Part shown: one piece after another, positions 44,288 to 57,500 of the stretch | How positions within the stretch are numbered: position 1 is the first letter of the stretch | Layout of the letters: every line of letters begins with the position of its first letter | Assembly: GCF_963676685.1 (NCBI RefSeq) | Contig: NC_092350.1 | Coordinates: forward strand, 1,663,486-1,727,485 | Reading direction: 5' to 3' | DNA length: 64,000 bases | From: Mytilus edulis | Lineage: Eukaryota; Mollusca; Bivalvia; Mytilida; Mytilidae | Notes under the pieces: model-generated | What the model saw: the letters and a program-made list of their open reading frames with translations, nothing else | Told to the model about the DNA's origin: nothing | The model's database searches: none | Position numbers and translations under genes: made by a program

Positions 44288-46345
44288 CTTTTTATACGAC
44301 CGCAAAAATTGAATATTTTTTGGTCGTATATTGGTATCACGTTGGCGTCGTGGTCTGCGTCGTCGTCGTCGTCGTCGGCGTCCCAATACTTTTAGTTTTC
44401 GCACTCTAACTTTAGTAAAAGCGAAAAGAAATCTATGAAATTTTGACACAAGGTTTATGACCACAAAAGGAAGGTTGGAATTGATTTTGGGAGTTTTGGT
44501 CTCAACATTTTAGGAATTAGGGGCCAAAAAGGGCCCAAATAAGCATTTTCTTGGTTTTCGCACTATAACTTAAGTTTAAGTAAATAGAAATTTATGAAAT
44601 TTTGACACAAGGTTTATGACCACAAAAGGAAGGTTGGGATTGATTTTAGGAGTTTTAGTTCAAACAGTTTAGGAATTAGGGGCCAAAAAAGGGCCCAAAT
44701 AAGCATTATTTTTGGTTTTCGCACAATATCTTTAGTATAAGTAAATAGAAATCAATGAAATTTAAACACAAGGTTTTAAGACTACAAAAGGAAGGTTGGG
44801 ATTGATTTTGGGAGTTGAGGTCTGAACAGTTCAGGAATAAGGGGCCAAAAAGGGGCCCAAGTAAGCATTATTCTTGGTTTTCGCACCATAACTTTAGTAT
44901 AAGTAAATAGAAATCTATGAAATTTAAACACAAGGTTGATGACCATAAAAGGAAGGTTGGGTTTGATTTTGGGAGTTTTGGTCCCAACAGTTTAGGAATA
45001 AGGGGCCCAAAGGGTCCAAAATTGAATTAAATAATTGGGGTTCTTTGATATGCCGAATCTAACTGTGTATGTAGATTCTTAATTTTTTGTACTGTTTTCA
45101 AATTGGTCTACATTAAGGTCCAAAGGGTCCAAAATTAAACTTAGTTTGATTTTAACAAAAATTGAATCCTTGGGGTTCTTTGATATGCTGAACCTAAAAG
45201 TGTACTTAGATTTTTGATTATTGGCCCAGTTTTCAAGTTGGTCCAAATCGGAGTCCAAAATTAAACTTTGTTTGATTTCATCAAAAACTAAATAATTAGG
45301 GTTCTTTGATATGCCAAATCAATCTGTGTATGTAGATTCTTAATTTTTAGTCCCGTTTTCAAATTGGTCTACATTAAAGTCCAAAGGGTCCAAAATTAAA
45401 CTAAGTTTGATTTTAACAAAAATTGAATTCTTGGGCTTTTTTGATATGCTGAATATAAACATGTACTTAGATTTTTGATTATGGGCCCTGTTTTCAAGTT
45501 GGTTCAAATCAGGATCCAAAATTATTATATTAAGTATTGTGCAATAGCAAGAAATTTTCAATTGCACAGTATTCAGCAATAGCTAGAAATCTTCAATTGC
45601 ACAGTATTGTGCAAAAGCAAGAAATTTTCAATTGCACAGTATTGCGCAATAGCAAGCAATCTTCAATTGCACTGTGAGTGACTATTGTGCAATAGCAAAT
45701 ATTTTCAATTGCACAGTATTGCGCAATAGCAAGAAATATCTTATTGCACAATATTGTGCAATAGCAAGAAATTTTCAATTGGAGTTATCTTTCTTTGTCC
45801 AGAATAGTAGTTGAATCAACTTAAATCATTGTTTTATACAATATACAATGTATATTCACTTTTACTACCAACTGATAAATTAAAACAATCTTTACCATTC
45901 AGTGATAACAAGCACTTTATTTTACATTTTAATATTTCATGATGTATTTAAATGAGTAGTTATTGTTGCAAACTCCATTAGAAATTTGAATTGAGATCAG
46001 TTTTGGAAAAAGGGAAAGGGGGATGTGAAAAAAATGGGGGGGGGGGGTTAAATTTTTCTCATTTCAGATTTCATAAATAAAAAGAAAATTTCTTCAAACA
46101 TTTTTTTGAGAGGATTAATATTCAACAGCACAGTGAATTGCTCAAAGGCAAAAAAATTATTTTAAGTTCATTAGACCACATTCATTCTGTGTAAGAAACC
46201 TATGCTGTGTCAACTATTTAATCACAATCCAAATTTAGAGCTGAATCCAGCTTGAATGTTGTGTCCATACTTGCCCCAACTGTTCAGGGTTCAACCTCTG
46301 CGGTCGTATAAAGCTGCGCCCTCCGGAGCATCTGGTTGTAAATTT
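44288..46345 (+). mobile_element. Pearl/HINE-like element, TACGACCGC family
   Basis: Opens TTTTTATACGACCGCAAAAA with a facing GGTCGTAT about 28 bp on, then a (CGTCGTCGT)n tract, then four core units with GGAAGGTTGG at 44469, 44629, 44790 and 44951 (about 160 bp apart). Next come longer units with GGGTTCTTTGATATGC, the hairpin array at 45536-45790, and a 3' end with TGCGGTCGTATAAAGCTGCG and CTCCGGAGCATCTGG. No protein-coding frame. Confidence 0.8.
45536..45790. repeat. Hairpin-forming tandem repeat, about 36 bp
   Basis: Units TTCAATTGCACAGTATTGTG and CAATAGCAAGAAAT. ATTGCACAGTATTGTGCAAT is nearly self-complementary, so each unit can form a stem. About seven copies. Confidence 0.85.
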
Positions 46346-46560
46346 TTAGAAAATATTTTCCACTGTAATTACTGGGCCAAATTCATTATAGATAGAGATA
46401 ATTGTAGCAACAAGAATGTTCAGTAAAGTAAGATCTACAAACACATCACCATCACCAAAACACAACTATGTCATGAATTTATCTGTGTCCATTGTTTAAT
46501 ATGCACATAGACCAAGGTGAGCAACATAGGCTCTTGAGAGCCTGTAGTTTTTAGTTATAT
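46346..46560 (+). mobile_element. 3' end of AGCTCACC-family element
   Basis: Matches the end of the copy at 51655-52440: CATAGACCAAGGTGAGC, then AGGCTCTTGAGAGCCT. 5' part missing; fused to the preceding element. Confidence 0.75.
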
Positions 46561-46570
46561 TTTGATTAAT

Positions 46571-46835
46571 TTTTATACGAATGCAAAAAAACTTTAGTTT
46601 AAGTAAATGGATCTCTATGAAATTTTACCAGCAGGTTTAATACCACAAAAGGAAGGTTGGGATTGATTTTGGGGGTCATGGTACCAACAGTTTAGGAATT
46701 AGGGGCAAAAACAAGCATTTTTCTAAATTCAAGACAATAACTTGTGTGTAAGTGTATCGATCTCTCTGAAATTGTACTACAAGGTTCCATACCACAAAGG
46801 GATAGCTGGGATTGAGTTTGGGGGTAATTACTCAA
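46571..46835 (+). mobile_element. Diverged TACGACCGC-family fragment
   Basis: TTTTTATACGAATGCAAAAA, AAAGGAAGGTTGGGATTG and TTTAGGAATTAGGGGC, one to two core units. Confidence 0.65.
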
Positions 46836-47317
46836 AGGGAGGGGGGTTCTAAAAGTTTGGGGGAATTTTTTTTTGTCAAATTTTATTTTGGGGGTTCATA
46901 TTTTTTTCTTCAAAATTTTGAATATATTTTTTATACTAAAATTAATATAAAAAAGAGACAATTTTGGGTCCCTATTGTTTATTTTCATTTTTTCTATGGC
47001 AATGTTCCATTTTGTCCCTTCTTACAGGGTGTTTATTCAGATTCTTTCCCATTTTGTTTCCCTGTTCCTTTGAAAGCGTACAATCTGGTATTGATTTTGA
47101 TTATTGTTGAAGCCGCTGTATGCATGGTGACCTGTTTACTTCGGATCTTCCATGTCCTTTGGGGTTTGGTTGATGGTTGTCTGACAGTCATACATAATGT
47201 TGGGTTTATAATTGCACCCATTGAAGTACTTAATTTGTGTAATGTACTCATGCTGTGCTACATACTGACAGTATTCTTTTTTTTATATTAAAACTTGTTA
47301 TAATAATCATTTTTCAG

Positions 47318-48154
47318 ATTAATACATTGGATATTCAGACCATACTTCATGCTATGCTGGAAGGGTTTCATTCAATGGGAGAACTAATGATGAAATTCTT
47401 TATAGATGATATTTTAAATGTAACAGTTTTTGGGGAGACTGACAATTTTACAGTTATACCACCATCAAATCCTTCATTTAACAGCTCAATAGAAAATGGA
47501 GTCCTTCACTGCTTAGTTTATGGTTGTCATGAGGATTAGCTGGAATATGAAGAGTTAAAACATCAAAATGGTCAAGTTCGAGGTAGAGTACGGTTACGTC
47601 AGAACATTTTGCATCCTAAAGCTAATGGTTTTAGATCCAGATCGAGGTCACGTTCTCCGTCACCTGCAGGGTACAATATCTTGTCAGACATTGAAAACAC
47701 AAAAAAATCTGATCCAAATACAGATACTGATATGTCTCGTTTGCTTGAAAATCCAGGCAACTTCCTTGTTAAGCCTTATTTATTACACAAGTACTTTGAG
47801 CCACATAAACCACATCTTGTTCTGTTAAAAGATACCATTGAGGAAAGGCAAGTAAAAATTGTAGGGGAAATATCATCCTACAATAAATATGGAACACATG
47901 TATTGTTTGCTACACATTTGAAGCGATCTACTGAGCAGTGTTTTCAGGAGTGTATGGCAGGTTTGTCCTTCAACCAGGAAGAAATAGCTGGACTTGGTGT
48001 AGTGCCTGATGGAATGAAACTCATGGTTGTTAATAAAGTTGAAAATGAAAATAATACTTTTTCTTATATAGTTAAAGAAACAGACCTTGTCAAATGGAAT
48101 GAAAAATATGAACTTTTTTGTATAATGCAGAAATTGATCGATTGTAGCTTTTAA
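47318..48154 (+). pseudogene. Large 3' exon of the unrecognised gene, in-frame TAG
   Basis: ATTTTTCAG precedes a phase-0 frame of 279 codons interrupted once by TAG at 47537-47539. It reads INTLDIQTILHAMLEGFHSM, DILNVTVFGETDNFTVIPPS, then after the stop LEYEELKHQNGQVRGRVRLR, an RSRSRSRSPSP tract, FLVKPYLLHKYFEPHKPHLV, YNKYGTHVLFATHLKRS, GLGVVPDGMKLMVVNK and KWNEKYELFCIMQKLIDCSF before TAA. No known domain is recognised; the RS-type tract could be a nuclear or splicing-related linker. Polyadenylation signals follow at about 48171 and 48338. Long open sequence on both sides of one stop suggests a recently disabled gene, a polymorphic stop or an assembly error. Confidence 0.6.
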
Positions 48155-48337
48155 ATATAAGAAAAGAAAAATAAAGGAATGTTAACAGTATTTAGGTTTA
48201 ACTTTAACTTGTATTCTAAATATCAATTTTTAGACATTAATCATGTTAATGTAAATTTAACATATTTTTGTATCGAAAGTCATCATTAACATAAATGAAT
48301 TATTTTTTATCTGATAGACAATATTTAAAATACTTCC

Positions 48338-48343
48338 AATAAA
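48338..48343 (+). terminator. Likely polyadenylation signal
   Basis: AATAAA, 184 bp after the stop of the large exon and just before the inverted end at 48398. A second AATAAA lies at about 48171. Confidence 0.5.
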
Positions 48344-49128
48344 ATTTTGGTTCTGGTTAAGAATGTCCTTATTTTCACTCAAAATTTGCCCGTATAAGGG
48401 AGAAATTCAAAGTAAATGAGGCACAGCATATTTGGCCAATTAACTTAATTTACAGACAGTCTGAATGATTTGAGGCACACCATATTATGTGTCATGATAT
48501 TCTGCACTTGTATACCAAAAATCTAAGAGATATCTTTCAAAATAATGAATTGGTACCCGAAAATGGTGCTAAAATGTCGGGAGTGCAACCCCTTTTTGTG
48601 GCATAAAAAAGAGACTTTTTTCAAAGTCCTGCTGTTTAAAATAAAAAGATTTATATCAAAAGGCAGCTGTTGTTTCAAAAACTTCAATGTATATACCTTT
48701 AATTTCCAATAATGATTAAACATTTGAGGCATAGGATGTCACTTTTTTCTCAATACAAAAAGGTGTAGTACCCTGTCAGGAGTGCAACACACAAAATGAC
48801 CAATTTGTATAGAATTGTGTATTTTTAATTCAAGGATTGCAATGTATGTATAAAAAACGTTTAAACTTTTAAAACAATATCTTTATCTGTCCAATCAAAC
48901 AAATATTTCACTGCTGGAACTCACATCCAATGTGTGAGGGCCAATTTAATGAGCATACCCTACATGGTCAGGAGTGCAACATTTTGTCTTTTGACAGTAA
49001 CCATTCAAAAATAATCACTTCAATATAAACTTTTGCTTTATTTTTCTGGAGAGGCAGTATATGAGACTAGATTCCTGTAAAAAAGATGACAGAAAAAGAT
49101 TTTATTTTTCCAATAGGGCTATTTAGTC

Positions 49129-49455
49129 TAATTCTTAACATTCATGCCGTTAGGAGAGATGTTTAAGGTAAATCATTATCAATGCTTTAATTCTTACCAT
49201 TCATGCCATTAGGAGAGATGTTTAAGGTAAATCATTATCAATGCTTTAATTCTTACCATTCATGCCATTAGGAGAGATGTTTAAGGTAAATCATTATCAA
49301 TGCTTTAATAATTATTTAGCTTTGATACTTTTATATGTAAATCATTGTCAATGCATTAATTTTTACCATTCATACCATTAGTAGAGGTGTTTAAGGTAAA
49401 TCATTATCAATGCTTTAATCCTTACCATTCATGCCATTCGTAGAGGTGTTTAAGG
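49129..49455. repeat. Tandem repeat, about 61 bp x5
   Basis: TTAATTCTTACCATTCATGC, CATTAGGAGAGATGTTTAAG and GTAAATCATTATCAATGC; first copies nearly identical, later ones diverged. Confidence 0.9.
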
Positions 49456-49934
49456 AAACAATAAAGTATTTTGTTATTGATTTATTTATATGATTAAGTT
49501 TTCAAATTGAAAATTAGAAGAAATCATATTGATAATACATGATTTCTGCTATTTTTCATTATATTTTTTGTTTCTCATTTCTTAAAGACAAACATTACTT
49601 TGTGAATGCATCCTTGAAAAGAATTATGAATGCAAAACACGATCTTTTATAGTTTTAGTCCATTTTATAATTGTTCTACATTAACAGTGTCAGGAGCATG
49701 AGGAGTGCAACAGAAATAGGTGAAATGATGGTATATTTGTATGTATGCATAAAAGTAAATTTAATAGATATTTATGCCCAAAATCATATATGTTTGCTTT
49801 GAGAATATTTATCATTTAAAATAAAATATTTTTGTAAGGATCAGAACCAATTAGTGATCTACTTCAACTACTTTTTGAAAACAAAATTGAAGATAATTTG
49901 AGATATTTTGGCATTTTTGTTACATTTTTAAGCG

Positions 49935-51010
49935 GATTTTTGTGACAAAAATGTCGGTTATTGATTTGGGGATGTACGGCGGTCGGGCGGGCGGGCGTCG
50001 GCAATCAAATGTTGTCCGTGCATTAACTCATGAACTGTTCAACTAAAGCTTTTAAAATTTTTATATGTTGTTACTGACAACTAAATGAAGGTCAAGTTCA
50101 ATAATGGCGATTTTGACTTTTACCGTTCAGGAGTTATGGTTCTTGAAAGATTGAAAAATGGAGTTTCCAGTCGTGTCCGTGCATTTACGCATGAACTGTT
50201 CAACCTAAGCTTCCCAAATTTTAATATGTTGTTACTGATGACAAAATAGAGGTCAAGTTCAATAATGGCGATTTTGACTTTTACCGTTCAGGAGTTATGG
50301 TTCTTGAAAGATTGAAAAATGGAGTTTCCAGTCGTGTCCGTGCATTTACGCATGAACTGTTCTACCTAAGCTTCCCAAATTTTAATATGTTGTTACTGAT
50401 GACAAAATGGAGGTCAAGTTTAATAATGACGATTTTTACTTTTACCGTTCAGGAGTTATGGTTCTTGAAAGATTGAAAAATGGTGTTTCCAGTCGTGTCC
50501 GTGCATTTACGCATGAACTGTTTTACCAAAGCTGAACCCAAATTTTAATATGTTGTTACTGATGACAAAATAGAGGTCAAGTTCAATAATGACGATTTTG
50601 ACTTTAACCGTTCAGGAGTTATGGTTCTTGAAAGATTGAAAAATGGTGTTTCCAGTCGTGTCCGTGCATTTTCTCATGAACCATTCAACGAAAGCTTTTG
50701 AAATTTTGATATGTTGTTACTGATGGCAAATTAGAGGTCAAGTTCAATAATGACGATTTTGACTTTTACCGTTCAGGAGTTATGGTTCTTGAAAGATTGT
50801 GAAATGGCGTTTCCATTCACGTTGTTGCATTTACTCATGAACCATTCAATCTAAGCTTTTCAAATTTTAAGATGTTGATACTGATGACAAAATGGAGGTC
50901 AAATTTGATATTGACGATTTTCACTTTCACCATTCATCAGTAATGGTTCTTGTGATATTGCCAGGACACAAATAAATATTAATAAATCCGGTTTGCTGTC
51001 GTTGTGACAG
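49935..51010 (+). mobile_element. Pearl/HINE-like element, GTGACAAAAATG family
   Basis: Opens with GGATTTTTGTGACAAAAATG (small hairpin), a CGGGCGGGCGGGCG tract, then about six core units marked by GTTATGGTTCTTGAAAGATT at 50133, 50293, 50453, 50617 and 50776 (about 160 bp apart). Ends with GTCGTTGTGACAGCCTCTTG. Confidence 0.78.
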
Positions 51011-51014
51011 CCTC

Positions 51015-53232
51015 TTGTTGGTTATTATCTTGAATATTATTATAGATAGAGATAAACTGTAAACAGCAATAATGTTCAGCAAAGTAAGATTTACAAATAA
51101 GTCAACATAACCGAAATGGTCAGTTGACCCCTTTAGGAGTTATTGCCCTTTATAGTCAATTTTTAACTATTTTTCGTAAATCTTAGTAATCTGTTACAAA
51201 AATCTTCTCTGAAACTACGGGGCCAAATTAATCCAAACTTGGCCACAATCATCTTTGGGGTATCTAGTTTAAAAAATGTGTCCGGTGACCTGAACCATCC
51301 AACCAAACTGGCCGCCACGGCTAAAAATAGAACATAGGGGTAAAATGGAGTTTTGGGCTTATAACTAAAAAACCAAAGCATTTAGAGCAAATCTGAGATA
51401 GGGTACAATTGTTAATCAGGTCAAGATCTATCTGCTCTGAAATTTTCAGATGAATCGGACAACCAGTTGTTGGGTTGCTGCCCCTAAATTGGTAATTTTG
51501 AGGAAATTTTACTGTTTTTGGTTATTATCTCGAATATTATTATAGATAAAGATAAACTTTAAACAGCAATAATGTTCAGCAAATTAAGATCTACATATAA
51601 GTCAACATGACCGAAATGGAGTTATTGCCCTTTTTAGTAAATTTTTAAGCATTTTTAGCTCACCTGACCTGAAAGGTCAAGTGAGCTTTTCTCATCACTT
51701 GGCGTCCGTCGTCTGTCGTCCTGCGTCCGTAAACTTTAAAACAAATCTTCTCCTCTGAAACTACTCAGCCAAATTTAACTAAACTTGGCCACAATCATCA
51801 TTGGGGTATGTAGTTTAAAAAATGTGTCCGGTGACCTGGCCAACCAACCAAGATGGCCGCCATGGCTAAAAATAGAACATAGGGGTAAAATGCAGTTTTT
51901 GGCTTATAACTCAAAAACCAAAGCATTTAGAGCAAATCTGACGGGGTAGAATTGTTTATAAGTTCAAGATCTATCTGCCCTGAAATTTTCAGATGAAACG
52001 GACAACTGGTTGTCAGGTTGCTGCCCCTGAATTGGTAATTTTAAGGAAATTTTGCAGTTTTTGGTTATTATCTTGAATATTATTATAGATAGAGATAAAC
52101 TGTAAACAGCAATAATGTTCAGCAAAGTAAGATCTACCAAAATTGTCAATTGACCCCTTTAGGAGTTATTGCCCTTTATATTCATTTTTGTTTTATCAAA
52201 TTTCATAAATTTTTGTAAATTTTTGTAAATTTTTAGAAAATATTTTCCCCTGTAAATACTGGGCCAAGTTCATTATAGATAGAGATAATTGTAGCAGCAA
52301 GAATGTTCAGTAAAGTTAGATCTACAAACACATCACAATTACCAAAACACAATTTTGTCATGAATTTATCTGTCTCTATTGTTTAATATGCACATAGACC
52401 AAGGTGAGCGACACAGGCTCTTGAGAGCCTCTAGTTTGTAAATCTTAGTTATATTTTACAAAAATCTTCTCCTCTGAAACTAATGGGCCAAATTAATCCA
52501 AACTTGGCCACAATCATCTTTGGGGTATCTAGTTTAAAAAATTTGTCCGTTGACCCAGCCCAACAATAAAGATGGCCGCCCTCTGAAACTACTGGGCCAA
52601 ATTAATCCAAACTTGGCCACAATCATCTTTGGGGTATCTAGTTTAAATAATGTGTCCGTTGACCTAGCCCAACAACAAAGATGGCCGCCATGGCTAAAAA
52701 TAGAACATAGGGGTAAAATGCAGTTTTTGGCTTATAACTCAAAATCCAAAGCATTTAGAGGAAATCTGACAGGAATAAAATTGTTTATCTGGTCAAGATC
52801 TATCTGCCCTGAAATTTTCAGATGAATTGGACAACCCGTTGTTGGGTTGCTGCCCCTGAATCGGTAATTTTAAGGAAATTTTGCTGTTTTTGGTTATCAG
52901 CAATAATGTTCAGCAAAGTAAGATTTACAAATAAGTCAACATGACCGAAATGGTCAATTGACCCCCTAAGGAGTTATTGTCCTTTATAGTCAATTTTTAA
53001 CAATTTTCATAAAATTTGTAAATTTTTATTAATATTTTCCACTGAAACTACTGGGCCAAGTTCATTATAGATAGATATAATTGTAAACAGCAAGACTGTT
53101 TAGTAAAGTAAGATGCACAAACACATCACTATCACCAAAACACAATTTTGTCATGAATCCATCTGCTTCCTTTGTTTAATATTCACATAGACCAAGGTGA
53201 GCGACACAGGCTCTTTAGAGCCTCTAGTTTTA
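51015..53232 (+). mobile_element. AGCTCACC-family elements, two to three joined copies
   Basis: A full copy at about 51655-52440 opens with the hairpin AGCTCACCTGACCTGAAAGG..GTGAGCT, then a GTCCGTCGTCTGTCGTCC tract, and ends with AAGGTGAGCGACACAGGC and the palindrome AGGCTCTTGAGAGCCT followed by CTAG|T. A 5'-less copy precedes it (51015-51655) and an internally duplicated one follows (52441-53232). The body includes AAGATGGCCGCCATGGC. The end hairpin followed by CTAG and T is Helitron-like. Confidence 0.8.
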
Positions 53233-53885
53233 ATATAAATGTTAGATTCATTGTTCTTTAGTTCATGTATTTTTCATTTAATTTTTTTACTTAAACATCA
53301 ACTTATTATTCTATATTTCATATTTTTTCTTTCAACTGTTGTATTATATGGTAAGTGTCAGGAGTGCAACAAAATCAGGAAAACAGGGTGTTCATATACC
53401 ATTTATTTTTTTATTTTTTGGTATTTGAATAAATGTTTTGGGGTGTTTGCCTTCTAAAAGGATTACTCTTACATGGAAAGTAATGTATCTTCATTTTTCT
53501 TATCATTTGTTATCAATATAATTTTTTTTTAACCAGCTTCATAAAAAATGAGGAGGAAAAATGACAAAACAAAATTAATAATTAATAATAGAATGTAAAA
53601 CAAACTATTTATGCCTGAAAATAATAACTATAGTCCCAGTGATTAATTGCACTGTAAAAAGCTGTCAATTTCTGTTTTGATTTTTTTTCAAAAGATGTTA
53701 TGCAATGTGTTCATGTTATAGTTTTTTTTGTTATAACCTGTTAATAAAAATGTTGAAACTTTTTTAATTATTTCTTGATTTTATTGCCCTCTTGGATTTA
53801 AAATTACTAAAGAAAATATTTCAACTTGGTTGAAAATTGACCAAAAAATTCCGTTTGTGCCTCATTTATTTTGAATTCACCCATA

Positions 53886-54077
53886 GGTATCAAATGTTAT
53901 GAAATACATGTACACCTAAGTGTTGTTAAAACCTTAAGGTAACTCATATGAGCTTATGATGCTGTAAATTTGGTAAAGATTGAATGACTTTTAGAAAAAG
54001 ACTATACTGTGAAATAAATTCATATGAAATTGGCCCTATCGCTTTTCTTTTTGATTCAAACAATAGAAAAATAAAAA
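53886..54077. other. Short spacer, nothing recognised
   Basis: AT-rich spacer between nested repeats and an R1 copy. Confidence 0.4.
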
Positions 54078-54470
54078 TATGTAGTGACAACTCTCTACCA
54101 GAGACCACATGATGTACAATTTTTAAACATTTATAGGTCACCGTACAGCCTTCAACAATGAGCAAAACCAATACCGCATAGTAAGCTATAAAAGGCCCCG
54201 AAATGAAATTGTAAAAACAATTCAAACTAGAAAACGTAGTTAAACGGCCTGATTATGTACTAAACAATAAACGAAAAACAAATATGATATACAGCAACAA
54301 AGGACAACCACTGAATTACAGCACCTGACTTGGGACAGGCACATACAGCATGTGGCGGGGTTAAACATGGTTTCTAGTGCCAAACCCTCCCTCTAACCTA
54401 GGATAGTGGTGTAACAGTACACCATAAGAACAAACTATAAAAAAGTTTGATTATAATAGCTTATTTCATT
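54078..54470 (-). repeat. Dispersed repeat R1
   Basis: GGTCACCGTACAGCCTTCAA, GACTTGGGACAGGCACATAC, GTGGCGGGGTTAAACATGG and GTGGTGTAACAGTACA in the R1 reverse order. Confidence 0.85.
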
Positions 54471-54529
54471 ATAAAGAAAAACAAAATATTTCTTTTATTG
54501 GGTCTTTTTTTAGTAATCATCTAGTACAA

Positions 54530-57500
54530 TCCAGAATCCTCCTAGTACAAATCTGGATAACACAAATTCTACTAGTTGATATTGGAAATCCGATTTGTAC
54601 TAGCAGTTATTGGAACTCCGATTTGTACTAGCAGTTATTGGAATTCCGATTTGTACTAGCAGTTATTGGAATTCCTATTTGTACTAGCAGTTATTGGAAT
54701 TCCGATTTGTACTGGATTTTTATTAGTATTTATCAGAATTCTAGTTTCTACTAGTGGATGTTGGAATTCCGATTTGTACTGGATTTTTATTAGTATTTAT
54801 CAGAATTCTAATTTGTACTAGTAGATATTGGAATTCCGATTTGTACTAGCAGTTATTGGAACTCCGTTTTGTACTGGATTTGATTAGTATTTATCAGAAT
54901 TCTAATTTGTACTAGTAGATATTGGAGTTCCGATTTGTACTAGCAGTTATTGGAACTCCGTTTTGTACTGGATTTGATTAGTATTTATCAGAATTCTAAT
55001 TTGTACTAGTAGATATTGGAATTCTGATTTGTACTAGCAGTTATTGGAACTCCGTTTTGTACTGGATTTTGATTAGTATTTATCAGAATTCCAAATTTTC
55101 TAGTAGATATTGGAATTCCTTTTTGTACTGGATTTTAATAAGGCTTTTTCAGAAATTCAATTTCTACTAGTAGATATTGGAATTCCGATTTGTGCTGGAT
55201 TTTAATAAGTATTTATCATAATTCTAATTTCTACTAGTAGCTATTGGACTTCCGATTTGTAAAGGATTTTAATAAGTATTTATTAGAATTCCAATTTCTA
55301 CTAGTAGATATTGAAAATTCCGATTTGTACTGGATTTTAATTAGTAATTATCAGAATTCCAATTTGTACTAGTAGATATTGGAATTCCGATTTGTACTGG
55401 ATTTTAATTAGTATTTATCTTAATTCCAATTTCTACTAATAGATATTGGAAATAACGATTTGTACTTGATTTTGATTAGCATTTATCAGAATTCAAATTT
55501 CTACTAGTAGATATTGGAAATTCCGATTTGTACTAGATTTTAATTAGTATTTATCAGAATTCTAATTTCTTCTGGTAGATATTGGAATTCCGATTTGTAC
55601 TTGATTTTGATTTGTAGTTATCAGAATTCCTATTTCTACTAGTAGATATTGGAATTCCGATTTGTACTGGATTTTAATTAGTATTTATCAGAATTCTAGT
55701 CTGTACTAGTAGATATTGGAATTCCGATTTGTACTGGTTATAATAAGTATTTATCAGAATTCTAATTTGTACTAGTAGATATTGGAATCCCGATTTGTAC
55801 TGGATTTTTATTAGTATTTATCAGAATTCTAATTTGTACTAGTGATATTGGAATTCCGATTTGTACTAGCAGTTATTGGAACTCCGTTTTGTACTGAATT
55901 TTGATTAGTATTTATCAGAATTCCAATTTCTTCTAGTAGATATTGGAATTCCGATTTGTAGTGGATTTTAATTAGCATTGATCAGAATTTCAATTTCTAC
56001 TAGTAGATATTGGAATTCCAATTTGTACTGGATTTTTATTAGTATTTATCAGAATTCTAATTTGTACTAGTAGATATTTGAATTCCGATTTGTACTGGAT
56101 TTTTATTAGTATTTATCATAATTCTAATTTGTACTAGTGGATATTTGAATTCCGATTTGTACTGGATTTTGATTAGTATTTATCTTAATTCCAATTTCTA
56201 CTAATAGATATTGGAAATTCCGATTTGTACTTGATTTTGATTCGCATTTATCAGAATTCCAATTTCTACTAGTAGATATTGGAAATTCCGATTTATACTG
56301 GATTTTAATTAGTATTTATCAGAATTCTAATTTCTTCTGGTAGATATTGGAATTCCGATTTGTACTTGATTTTGATTTGTAGTTATCAGAATTCCTATTT
56401 CTACTAGTAGACATTGGAATTCCGATTTGTACTGGATTTTAATTAGTATTTATCAGAATTCCGATTTCTACTAGTAGATATTGGAATTTCGATTATAACT
56501 GGATTTTAATAAGTATTTATCAGAATTCTAATTTGTACTAGTAGATATTGGAATTCCGATTTGTACTGGATGTTTTTTTAGTATTTATCAGAATTCTAAT
56601 TTGTACTAGTAGATATTGGAATTCCGATTTGTACTAGCAGTTATTGGAACTCCGTTTTGTACTGAATTTTGATTAGTATTTATCAGAATTCCAATTTCTT
56701 CTAGTAGATATTGGAATTTCGATTTTTAGTGGATTTTAATTAGCATTCATCAGAATTTTAATTTCTACTAGTAGATATTGGAATTCCAATTTGTACTGGA
56801 TTTTTATTAGTATTTATCAGAATTCTAATTTGTACCAGTAGATATTTGAATTCCGATTTGTACTGGATTTTTATTAGTATTTATCATAATTCTAATTTGT
56901 ACTAGTGGATATTTGAATTCCGATTTGTACTGGATTTTAATTAGTATTTATCTTAATTCCAATTTCTACTAATAGATATTGGAAATTCCGATTTGTACTT
57001 GATTTTGATTCGCATTTATCAGAATTCCAATTTCTACTAGTAGATTTTGGAAATTCCGATTTGTACTGGATTTTAATTAGTATTTATCAGAATTCTAATT
57101 TCTTCTGGTAGATATTGGAATTCCGATTTGTACTTGATTTTGATTTGTAGTTATCAGAATTCCTATTTCTACTAGCAGATATTGGAATTCCGATTTGTAC
57201 TGGATTTTAATTAGTATTTATCAGAATTCCGATTTCTACTAGTAGATATTGGAATTTCGATTATAACTGGATTTTAATTAGTATTTATCATAATTCTAGT
57301 CTGTACTAGTAGATATTGGAATTCCGATTTGTACTGGTTATAATAAGTATTTATCAGAATTCTAATTTGTACTAGTAGATATTGGAATTCCGATTTGTAC
57401 TGGATTTTTATTAGTATTTATCAGAATTCTAATTTGTACTAGTAGATATTGGAATTCCGATTTGTAATGGATTTTTATTAGTATTTATCAGAATTCTAAT

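Larger units (their letters stand above)
48398..53885. mobile_element. Possible element with inverted ends, interrupted by nested repeats
   Basis: GAAATTCAAAGTAAATGAGG at the left and CTCATTTATTTTGAATTCAC at the right are inverted copies. TTGAGGCAC and GGAGTGCAAC recur inside near each end (48578, 48783, 48973, 49704 and 53362). About 3.3 kb in the middle (49935-53232) belongs to other families. No clear target duplication. Confidence 0.5.

Noticed and set aside
46812..47291. 159-codon hydrophobic plus-strand frame
   Set aside because: Starts within a degraded repeat and poly-T region, no conserved membrane-protein pattern, overlaps a minus-strand chance frame.
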